A program made the position numbers and the translations under genes. This document shows positions 14,901 through 26,900 of a stretch of 64,000 nucleotides of DNA, in pieces. Position 1 is the first letter of the stretch. The number at the start of each line of letters is the position of its first letter. This stretch comes from Diphasiastrum complanatum (taxonomy: Eukaryota; Streptophyta; Lycopodiopsida; Lycopodiales; Lycopodiaceae): assembly GCA_029204225.1 (NCBI GenBank), contig MU832159.1, positions 20,342 through 84,341 on the forward strand, read 5' to 3'. The notes beneath the pieces were generated by a model. The model had not been told where the DNA came from and did no database searches. It worked only from the letters and a program-made list of their open reading frames with translations.

Positions 14901-17900
14901 TATAGGTAAAGGCCCCTAGAATTAGCACGCATGCATGGCCCAAAAATCTCTAACTTGCATCTAACTAAAGTCTAACTTGACTTACTAAATATAGGTAAAG
15001 GCCCCTAGAATTAGCACGCAGGCATGGCCCTAAAATCCTAATTAATCCTAGATGACAACATTAGGGGTAACAATGTGAACATTAACTCTTATAGAGGGAG
15101 CATCAAGAGTGGAGGGAAATGGTGGAAACAAGACAAGCTTTGCACCATCCCCTCTTCACACCTCATATTGTTTTGGAGATAAGAAAGGCAAATCCCCGAA
15201 TTTCGTGATGTTGTGGTTGGATCGATGGAGTTTGTGTTTCTCCTTGCACAATTCAATGGAGCACAAAGGACAACTTGGCTTTCATGTATTTGCAAGGCAA
15301 AGCCTTTACATGGTGGCAAGATCTCCGTGGGAAGCCCGAAGCCCCCAAGACCTGGGAGGAATTTTGCAAGGCCTTCAAGGTGGCCTTCTTACCCATTTGA
15401 TGACTTCAAGTTCTATCGCTAGTATGCGACGATTCATATGAGGAGCTGGTCCCTTGATGTAGGTATATTCTCATTTTGCTACTAGAATAGATCCTGTTTT
15501 AGTCAAGTTGCATTTTATCTTGGGTTTGCCCAAGGATTTTCAGCTAGAGGTTAGGAGGAACTAACGTTTGATCCTCGAGAAGCAATGGATAAGAAAGCGA
15601 TCCTTTAATGGACCAAGAGAGTTTTGCCAAGGCCAAGAGCAACAATGTATGCTTTAATTGCATGGAGCCAGGTCATGTTGTAAAGGAATGCCCAAAGAAA
15701 TGGCAAAATGCTAAAGGGGCTTCATCTACGACACTAGGTAACTTTAGCATTTCTGGCATTGATTTATCCTATGCTAATAATTCAGTTTGTGGGCATTGCT
15801 GTTTAAATATGGCAATATTTGGTCCCCATGACCTAATTCGGATGAATGGGATTGTAGGAGACCAAGCCGTAACAATTTGGTTTGATGACAGTTGTACACA
15901 TAGCTTTATTAACTCCAAATTGTTGCAGAAGCTAAAGGTGGAAACAAGGCAAAGTGACCATGGTTATGTGGTAAAGCTGGCCTGAGCGGAAAAAGCCAAG
16001 TGTGGGACCATATAGTTCCATGTCTACCCTTGCAAATTCAAGCCTACAAGGATAAATTAGACTAGCAGCTCATCTATTACTTCAGAGACATGTTTAAGCT
16101 CCCTCATATGATATTAGATATCATACTTGAGATGTATTCACATTGGTCTTATGTATCTTTTTTGTACTTAAAGGACATTAATAAAGCTTTCTCTCTCTCT
16201 CTCTCTCTCTCTCTAGCGTTCTACAAATCTTGATTCCTAGATCTGGACATAGCAAGATACCTAGTTTTACCTCGATCTCATTTCAAGACTTTCACATGGA
16301 CTCGAAATAATTTTGGGGCAGTTTTGTGTCCCTTCTCATCAACCATGCATCGAGAAGGGTTATTTCACAAGAAAGACAAGATTTGCCAGTTGTGCACACT
16401 TGAGGAGATTGTGAAACAGGGCAGATAGCTCAGTGGTAGAGCATCCCATTCGGTATGAGGGAGGTCCTGGGTTCGAATCCTAGTCTGTCCATCCATATTA
16501 TGATTTATGGATTTCTAACATGGTATCAGAGCCAAGTTAGACCTAACAGTTCATAGTGTCAAAGCCATGGTTAGGTGGCCCAAGTTCTGGGGTAGGTGAC
16601 AGCTAGGACCCCAACTGAGTGTGGCTTGAAGGGGGTGTCGGAAATATCAATTCACACTCTAGAGAGAACTATCAAATAGTGGTAGTCTGTCCATCCACAT
16701 TATGATTTATGAATTTCTAACATAATTGTCAAGGTGTATATTGAGATTCACCTGTAACTCTTTACTCTTTGATATTACATGAGAATCCATGTTATGTTAC
16801 ATTGATGATATGAGATTACCACTCTCAGGAGAGAGCTATGCAAGAGTTGCTTGCATAGACGAGATTTGGCAGCATAACATCACAGAGTTCTCTAGGAGGA
16901 GACATTAGGATCGGATATCAGGGGATGATATAGGCCACTCACGGCCCTTACGACCTTATTGGGGTCAATTGCCAACCCGCGGACCGAACTAATGTAACCG
17001 AGATATACTAGTCTTGTCAGAATGCTTGGATTCCTTGGCGTAGAGCGTCTCCTGTCTTAGTAACCTCAAGACAGTTATGAGATGCTCTTCATACTCTTTA
17101 AATGTTCTACTATTGATGAGAACATCATCCATCCCCAAATATGGACGAAGAAGATCATTTGTCATTTGTTAGAAGGTCGCAGGGGCATTCATCAATCCAA
17201 ACGACAAGACTAGGAACTCATAAGGGCCATACCTAGTCCTAAACCGAATTTTTGCCACATCCTCACTTTTAATTCGAATTCGATGATACCCTGATCTCAA
17301 ATCGATTTTGGTGAAGTACTTTGCACCATGTAATCGATCAATCTGTTCATTCATTTGAGGTAAGGGTGTTTAATTTCTTATAATCTACACAAAGACAAGT
17401 TCCTTGATACCAATAAAACCATTGCCCCTAAAGGGGACTTACTAGGCCTAACATGGCCCATTTTTAGGTATTGTTGCAGTTGCCTAAAATCTTTATCTTC
17501 TTCCTTGGTGCTCATCCTGTAAGGGTCCAAAGATACAAGGGAGCTTCAATCACACCCCTAGAGGGGGGAAGACCCTTTAGTAGCCGGTCTAGAAAAATGT
17601 CGCTGAACTCGTGTCTAAGTTTCCTAAAGGCTTCAGCTTTCAGTGAATTTTCCTCCCTTGAGTTATTAGTCATTCGTGCAAGTTGCAAATTATAATTTTC
17701 TAGATTGCATTCTTCATGGTAAACAAAAACATTTGACCAACATAAGTAAGAAGTACAATCCACATCATTCATGCATTTCATCGTTTCCACATCATCCATT
17801 AAATTTTATCAAGGAGCCATTATGCATATTACATAAAAGATAAACTATGAGTCTTATAGTCTTTCTTTAATGACTCATCGTGTACATAAAACCATTCCTT

Positions 17901-20900
17901 CTCAAGTATTACATCTACATTCTCCAAATTCATAATGTGAACTAGCTACCAGATGATAAAGTGTAAAACCATAGTACAATATATAATGTAGCTGCTAAGC
18001 AGGTCTTCTGCTAGAATTTCATGTATAGTAGTCAGGCTTTGCTGAAGAGAGACAGAATTGGCCCAAAGTGCATTGTGAAAGTTCACTATCTAGATACCTA
18101 GTGAGGACGAGAATCCTTGTTACACCCATCTCCAAGAAGCATGTGCTATAATAGTCTTGTTTACCTCGAGAGGGCCATTTTAGGTGCGCTATATGTATGC
18201 CAATGTATGACTTGACGATAATGGTGAGTGGCCTCTGGTAGTTCTGAAATGGAAATGCCAAGAGTGCCTAACAAGCGAGATGCTTGGCAAGTTTATGATA
18301 GTTGGTGACCCTGTGAGTGAAGCTATTGGGAGGAAGTCAAAGCCAAGAGAGAGTAGCGCGTAGTATTTATTTGTGAAGCTGAGTATCCCATGTATGTATA
18401 TCCTCCATGCAAGCATAGTAATCTGTAGGTGAGAAATATTGGGCCACTCTGTAGATGAGAGCCTAGTACTCCAAGCCTCTGCCACATAAATGGCCATAGG
18501 TATCAAATAGGCTGCACTCACACAGGGCATCTAGTAGTGGTAGCTGACCCCCTATCCATATAGCGCACCTAGCCATCACGGTACATAACTCTCTTGCCTG
18601 TCTCTATATTAATATGGAACGCCTTACGTTGTTCCTCAACATAGATGAAAGTCAGGTTTGTCAGAATTTGTGATACAAATTCTAGATGGAGTTACGAGTC
18701 CTACTAGCAATCACACAAAACCAAGCATAGAGAGAATTCAGATCATAGGAGAATTGAGCAATTGCTCTAGCTCATTGAATTGAATGGAATAATTGTGGTG
18801 GGGCGCTAGCCTTCTTAAATAGTTTCTCTAATGATTGATAAAAGCTAATGAGCCTTAAGTAAATAGCAAAATAGCAAAAGCTATTTACTAATTATACTAT
18901 CTATATATGGTAAGAACCAAAAATGAACTTCTAAGTACTAAAATAGATCCTAATCTATTTGTAGTACGCCCACCTACATGCATAGGCTTTAAAAAACAAA
19001 TTTACTATAAATAGAATGGCCCCTAAAAATAGCACGCAGGCATGGCCAAACTATCATTAAGGGGTGTCAAATAAACATTAATTTTCAACACTCCCCCTTA
19101 ATGTTTACTTTTTTATCTACTACTCCGAGAAGTTCTCTAAACTTTTGAAATTTTTCTTTGCCAAGACCTTTGGTAAAGATATCTGCAACTTGCTCTTTCG
19201 TAGGACAATAGATAAGCTCCACTTCATTACTTTGAATTTTCTCTCTGATGGAGTGTTGTTGTACTTCAATATGCTTTGTCCTGCTGTGAAAAAAAGGATT
19301 TTTCGCCAATGCAACTCTGATTATCACATTGAAGTACCGTAGGTGAATCTTGTACCATATGTAGATCATGTAGAATCCTTCGCAACCATGTTGCTTCACA
19401 TGTTGCACTTGTAGTAGCTCGATATTCTGCCTCTGTTGATGATAAAGCAATAGTATGCTGCTTCTTTGAACTCCAAGAGATAGCACCAGAACCAAGATTA
19501 AAAACATAACCTGTAGTAGATCTTCGGTCTTCCACATCTCCAAATCATCCTGTCTACCATAGAGAATACCAAATCTCAAAGTGCCCTGGATATATCTGAG
19601 TATTCGCTTAGCAACTTTCCAATGAATCTGCTTAGGCTTAGCCATAAACTGACTAACCATACTCACAACATAAGCAATATTTGGTCTTGTAGTAGTTAGA
19701 TAGATTAAGCTTCCAACAAGCTTTCTATATAACGCCTCTTTTACATCCTGATCTTCCTCAGCTTTAGTAAGCTTACATCCACTATCATATGGTGTAGAAA
19801 TAGGCTTGCACTCTGACATATTGAACCTTTCAAGAATTTCATGAGCATACTTAGATTGAGGAATGAATAGTCCCTGTGCTACTCTCCATACCTCAATTCC
19901 AAGAAAATATTGTAGTGAACCAAGATCTTTCATATCAAATTCTGATGATCTCCTAGTTCCATGTGTACTAGACTCTCCCTGTTCCAGAATAACACTATCC
20001 TTGATAGTTTCATAGTACCACCTAGGCAATCTTCTAGCTTCTGATGTAGGATGCTTCCTGCTTGGTGAGTAGGAGGTGAATAAGTATCCCATATACTTGA
20101 CCTCTCCTTCCTCTTTCCTATCTCAGCCAAAGACACTTTAGGTTCTTGAATTGGCGTAGGCGATACATGTGTCGATTCAAGTTCCTATAATAACTCGTCA
20201 CATAATATAGGGATTCCACCATCTTGATCCTTATCAAAATATATTTCTATATCTTTATGAGTTGCGTCATCATCAAAGATTACATCCCTACTTATGATTA
20301 TTTTCTTACCCTCCAAGTCATATAAGCTGTATCCCTTCTCTTGATTATCATAACCAAGAAATAAACACTTGGTCGCCTTAGACTCCAATTTGCTCCTTGA
20401 ATCCTTAGGTATGTGAGAATAAGCAATACTTCCAAACACTCTCAAATGATTTACATCTGGCTTCCGACCTGTGTAAGCTTTCTCTGGAGTTCGATTCTCT
20501 ACAACCTTTGTGGGACTTCGATTTAAAAGATAAACCGCCGTCTTAACTGCTTCACCGCAAAACATATTTGGAAGAGTTTTACTCTTGAGCATACTCCTCG
20601 CAGTTTCCACTATGGACCGATTCTTTCTTTCCGCAACTCCATTTTGTTGAGGCGTGTCCGTATTTGCAAATTGTCTCTTTATACCACGATCCTTGCAAAA
20701 CACCTGAAATTCCGTAGAAAGATACTCTCCCCCTTTGTCCGAGCAAAGTCTCTTAATTTGTCTATCTGTTTCTTTCTCCACTTGTGTCTTAAACCATGTG
20801 AAATATTTGAAAGCTTCACTCTTATTCTTCAGAAGATAGATCGATGTCTTCCTAGAACAGTCATCCACAAACACCATAAAGTAACTTGCTCCTCCATAAG

Positions 20901-23900
20901 ATTGAGTCTTCATAGGACCACACAAATCTGTATGAACAAGTTCTAGAACATTTTTTGCCCTGAATGTACTAGGCAAAAATTTCTTCATATGATGCTTGCC
21001 TAAGACACAACCTTCACAAACCTTGTGATCAGAAACGACTTGAGGTAAACCTGTAACCATGTTAAATTTCCTCAAGACTTGTAGACTTTTGTAATTCAGA
21101 TGTCCATACCTCTCGTGCCATAACTTACTCAATGATCCAGTATCCGCAACACTTGCATGATAATCCACCACCTGAGCTTGAAGTTTATACAACCGCCTTG
21201 CAAGTATGCCTTTAGCTACTACTTCATCATTTTTCCTCTTGATGAGACACCCTCGTTCATCAAATTGCACGACCATGTGTTGCGTTGCAATAGCTGATAC
21301 TGAGAGCAAGTTTTTCTTGATTCCTCATACATAAAAGCACATCCTTTATGTTTCCAATCTTCCCTGAAGGTAATTGTACTTGTACTTTTCCAACTCCCTT
21401 TATATCATATGTGTAGTTGTCTCCCAACTTCACATTTGACCCATCATCTAATTTTTGAAAATTAGATAGCCAGTCTCGCCTATGAGTCATGTGCTTAGAA
21501 GCTCCTGAATCAATAAACCAATAGTCTTCTTCCTTTGAGAAGGTACTACCAGAAGATGTCGATGCCGAAACAACTCATATTCTTCAAGATCCAAAGCACT
21601 CAATTTTGCATTAGAAGTTTCTTCTTCGTCAGCAATTTCCATCCTGCTTTTTCTTGAACTTGTTGTGCCAGCACTCCTTTGCATAATGTCCTGATTTTCC
21701 GCAAATGAAGCAGTTTCCTTTTCGAACCACTTTCTTTCCATCCTGTGACCGATTTAATTGATTCTCCTCCATATCTTGCTACCTTTTCTTCTTTTTCTTC
21801 CCTTTGCCACCCTTCTTGGAACTTTGCTCTTGCTTCTTTGCCAGAAATGCTTGTTCCTTGAAATCGTTCTTGTTGACAATATTTTGTCGTCTCATTTCTT
21901 CCTGTAGTAAGATGGCATTTAGCTCATCAAAAGAAGGCCTCGTTTCTCTTAACGATAGCATCATTACAAAGTTCTGATAGGCCAAAGGTAGACTATTAAG
22001 TACAATGGATACCAATACTAAATCTTGAACACTTTCTCCAACTGCAATAAGTTGCCCTCTTAGATCTTTCACTCGAGTAAAGTAGTCCGTTAGCGATTCA
22101 CCTGTACCCATCTTCAATGTGTGGAGCTGATTAGTCAAGAACAAGATCCGTGACTGATTTACTGTTTCATGCAAGTTCTTCAGTATATCCCAAGCTTCCT
22201 TGGGTCCAGCAGCATCTCTGATATGAGGTATAATCATATCTTTAACTGATAAGTTGATGATATGATGAGCTTTTCTTCTACGTCGCTGATGCTCCCGCAA
22301 CTCTTTGTTAGTGGTAGGAGTTATCTCAACACCTGTGACGATCTCCCAATATTCTCTGTCTTGGAGAATATTTTGCATCTTGAACTTCCATATACTGTAG
22401 TTTGTTCCATCTAGCTTGCTAGACTCCGGTAATACAGCATCGTTCAATCCTTCCATTGTTTTGATCCGTAACAATTCTTAGCAACCTGCTTTTTATAGCC
22501 TGACTTTTTCAGCAATTAATATGCCAGTGAACAGTTCTACAATTTCAGTGAACTGTTTCAGGTCAGCGAACAATCTCAGGTCTCTTAGGTCAGTGATTAG
22601 GTCAACAGTCAGCAATCAGATTCCCAGCAATCAGCGTTCTGATTGTAAACAGCCACCAAACTTCTTCCGCAATCTGACTTCTGACTTCTGTCCGGCACTG
22701 ATTTCTGTCCAGCGATCTATTTTTGGTCCAGCGAGCTGCGATCAGGTCTGTCTCCTACATATGCTATTTGCAATCACCAATCAGCAACAAGTTTATCTGC
22801 AAACAGCGATCAGAGCTGATCCTATAAACAGCGAACAAGTTCTCACAGATTTAGACAATAAAAACTTTGATTCCAGCTCAGCGATCTACAATTCTGGTGG
22901 GCAGGCAGCGATCAGTAGTCAAAAACTTGATTCCAGCGGACTACTTCCAACAGTAGTCCAGCACAACAGCTCCTCCAATCAGATCTGGTTGCAACCCTGC
23001 AAACAAACTCTCTCTCTCACAAACCTCAGCTCTGATACCATGTCAGAATTTGTGATACAAATTCTAGATGGAATTACTAGTCCTACTAGCACTCACACAA
23101 AACCAAGCATAGAAAGAATTCAGATCATAAGAGATTGAGCAATTGCTCTAGCTCATTGAATTGAATAAAATAATTGTGGTGGGGCGCCAGCCGTCTTAAA
23201 TAGTTTCTCGAATGGTTGATAAAAGCTAATGAGCCTAAAGTAAATAGCAAAATAGCAAAAGCTATTTACTAATAATACTACCTATATATGGTAAGAACCA
23301 AAAATGAACTTCTAAGTACTAAAATAGATCCTAATCTAATTATAGTACACCCACCTACATGCATAGGCTTTAAAAAACAAATTTACTATAAATAGAATGG
23401 CCCCTAAAAATAGCACGCAGGCATGGCCAAACTATCACTAAGGGGTGTCAAATAAACATTAATTTCTAACAAGGTTATTGTCCATAAGTATTTTTGTTCC
23501 CTTCAAATGAAGCTGTTGCCATAGACCATCTCTATTTTCAAGTGATGTGAAGCGAATGCAAGATTATTATTGTCCTTCTTCATCTGCCGTGCTTTTTCAA
23601 TCCCCGTGTGGCGGCGTACTATTATGATTAATTGTATTCTCCAAAAGTTTTGGTGTTTCACCAATTTGCACAAAGAAACAATGTTGATTTGCCTCCAGAA
23701 AGCATGTACTTCGGCTCTAAAACTCGTCCGAATTGCCTTTGAAATGAGTTGAATAGTATGTCGAAGATACCCACAAATAGTCTTTCTCAAACATGTGTAT
23801 AGTATTGTATGCAAATTCTTTTGATGTACCAATGATCCTGCAACAAAACCCATGCAACATACTCGTTGATGTACTGATTTGATGATGAGCTATGTAGTGT

Positions 23901-26900
23901 CAAAATGCAATGTACTCCACATATCAGAATGAGGATTTCATAGGCATATTGTACTAGCCATTTTCTTAGGATTCAAATTGATCCCCTACTATTGGCTTTA
24001 TGATCTAATCACATTGCTTAAACCATAGAACCCACGGTTTGCAGAACCGTGGGTCCTGGGAACCGTACCACGATTCCTTGAACCGTGGTACGGTTCCTTT
24101 ATTTAATTAAAAATAAATAAATAAATAATTAATAAATTAATTACCAAATTCACAGATTTCACGGATGATTTCATAGATTTCACAGATGATACAGATTTGA
24201 CAGATTTCACATGATGTACAGATGATTTCAGGTGATTTGACAGATGATTTCACAGATGATACAGATGATTTGAGTCATTTGACAGATGATACAGATGATT
24301 TCACAGATGATACAGATGATTGACAGATTTCACAGAATTCACAGATTTTTTTGGCCCTTTTTTTGCATATTTTGGGGGGGAAACTAAAAAATTAATTAAT
24401 TAATTAATCAGTACGGTTCACCACGGTTCTGGGCAATTTTTTAAGAGCCGTACGGTTCACTGTACGGTTCTCAGAACTGTGGTGAACCGATAACGGTTCA
24501 TTGATTCTATGCTTCAAGCAAATCAGAACGAGAGCAACAAAACAACAATATGAGGGCTCTGATACCATGATGAAAGAGATTGTCTACAATCTAGATCATC
24601 ACAAATTATTCAAAGTAACAATAACAAAAAAGTTGACACAAAAATGATAGCTCTTTGTTCATTCTTAGATCAATGAGAAATCTATGTACATGTATAGCGG
24701 TTCAATTGTGTATGCATGTAATGATACCATGCCACTTAGCATATACCATATCATATAGTGACTAAGCAAGGTTGTTCACCATCTTGCATGCATACTTACC
24801 CTCCTATAGGGCGAGTTTGAGGCCCCTCTATTATTTCAAGAATCAGATGATATGCCCATGTCATACCATGGCACATTTCTAATTTATATTTCTAGCAAAT
24901 ACATTGACTTGTAGGAGCTAGTTAGTAATGGATGAGTGAATGTTTGTGGTATGGATTGCTAGTATCTCCTGAATGTTGGCCATGGCTTTGTTTGTTGGAT
25001 TCCTACTATAGCTAGTGAAGGACAATAGATGGGTGCTGTTGGTATGTTGCTACGGGAAATTCTTAGTTCCTGAGTCTTGAACATAGCTCTGGGGTTATAT
25101 ATTCTGATTGGACTTGGGATCAAGTTCGAATATCTACTTTATGAATAATGAAGATCTTTATTTTGGCACAGAAAGTTGGAGAGGTGGATCCTAGTTCGAC
25201 CATGTTGAATGAGTATCTTTTTCCAGCAGTGATACTAAAAGTATTTTTTAGTTGTAAGGGGTTGAGGATGTTGTGTCACCAAAAGGACACAACTAGTGAA
25301 TTACCCTTAGGTCAGTGCCCATGCTAACAAGGACGGGACCTCAGTTAACCTATTGTCAAAGGAAAGTGCCCTGAAGTTATGGAGACTCTTGCTACCTTAT
25401 CTTGGACTGAAGGACTCTGGAGCATGCCAAGTGCTGATCAGTCATAATGATGCCTTCCTCAAGAGTAAACATCTGTGGTATCAGATATGTGTTTACTACA
25501 TGGAATCAGGCTTAAAGCTGGACCCTGGGTCATGATTGAGATCTGGTCATGTCTTAACGTCACACTCAGTTCTCTACCATCACAATTGACTTGATGTCAT
25601 GGGAAGCAACGTTCAAATTAGTTCATAATAAGTCGAATAGAATTAAATCATGAGTCATTTCAACAAAATAATATGTAAATCTCAGCTGGAGATTAAATGT
25701 AGTGCATACACAATGTGACTGTGTCCTCTGACATCTTGGGCCACTGACTCGTGTGTGGGCATAACATTTGGGCATTTAACTAGTGCAACAATATAGCTAA
25801 AGCAGAATTCCTCTATTTGTACTCCTTTCTTGCCATATTTACTGCTGCTTTTGAGTAGATCACTGGAAGCATACTTTGTTCTCACTCATGTGCCTGGCTC
25901 TCTTTGCGTTTTCAGTATCGAGGACTCAATTTATTGAAGTTTTTGAGTTAGACCATTACACTCAAAGCTTATTTTGTATAATTTACTGGTGTCCGTTAAT
26001 TGAGCTGGCAATGGTTGGAATTGATATATTTTTGATTTTAGATATATGGTTGATACACTTTGTAGGCATAATAGCTGATATCCTTGCTCATCTGCAGTGG
26101 TCCAACCGGCAGTGAAGAGCATTTTCTGAGTAACAAGCGTCTTCTGGAATACTCCAAGATCAGTGAAGAAGGAATGAGTTCCAGGCCTTGTTCTTTTGCC
26201 CTCTCCGAGTTTCACTTTCTTCTGCTATATAGTGACAGACTGAAGGTGCTAATGTTTTCTTGATCCTTTTAAGGAATTCTATGCTTTTGATAGTAAGCAG
26301 TGAGTGCCTGTCTCTAGAGGACATATACTAAAGCCAAAACAGAGATAGTCTGCCCATGTATTTACTATGTTACTAGTACCATGAAGGAAGTTTAAGGTGA
26401 TATAATGATCTGGGTTGTACCAAATTGGGGGGATTTAAGTCAGTCTGCAGGTGTACAGTAAACAGTACTACCATTTCGTTGTATCAAAGTCAAGTTCTCC
26501 TGCAATAAAGTCCATCAATCAGGAGCTAATGCCTGCAGATTATTAGCTATCCTTTGATTAGACTCGTTGTATTCCTTTCCATGCTAATGTGCAGCTTATC
26601 CTTTACACAGGTTATCAATAGAGTGAGCCAAAAAATAGTTGAAGAAGAACGGTTTGATGCACGTCTGGATGCTAGCACTTCGGTTATGCTTGGTCTCTGC
26701 ACTGATTATCTGGCCGGAGCTTTTTATGCATATAATGAAACAAGCATTTTTGAAGTAAGCCACAGCACGATCCCTGATTTACAGCGTATGACCTACCTAG
26801 ATAACGTTTTAGAGGATTCTGTAACATTATAGATCGGGTTATGTACAGGTAGCTGTACAAGATGAAGGTCGAGATATGTGGCAGGTGTATCTAGATTTGA

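Larger units (their letters stand above)
18659..23471 (-). mobile_element. Ty1/copia element, complete ends, internal RT deletion
   Basis: LTRs at 18659-19090 and 23041-23471 (432 and 431 bp, about 20 differences by eye, near 95 percent) run TGTT...GACA on the minus strand. AGGTT lies on both sides (18654-18658 and 23472-23476), a perfect 5-bp target duplication. The primer site TGGTATCAGAGC (23040-23029) and a GGGGGAG polypurine tract next to the 3' LTR complete the structure. Coding order on the minus strand is gag, zinc knuckle, protease, integrase, RT end, RNase H. The RT fingers and palm are deleted. It is inserted in a LINE within VPS18 intron 3. Confidence 0.9.

Noticed and set aside
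22521-23138. 205-codon + strand frame
   Set aside because: It spans the untranslated leader, primer site and LTR of the antisense copia; no protein family match.
24150-24350. Possible CRISPR-like array of short repeats
   Set aside because: Repeat units are irregular, about 10-20 bp, without unique spacers, in a plant genome. It is a minisatellite.
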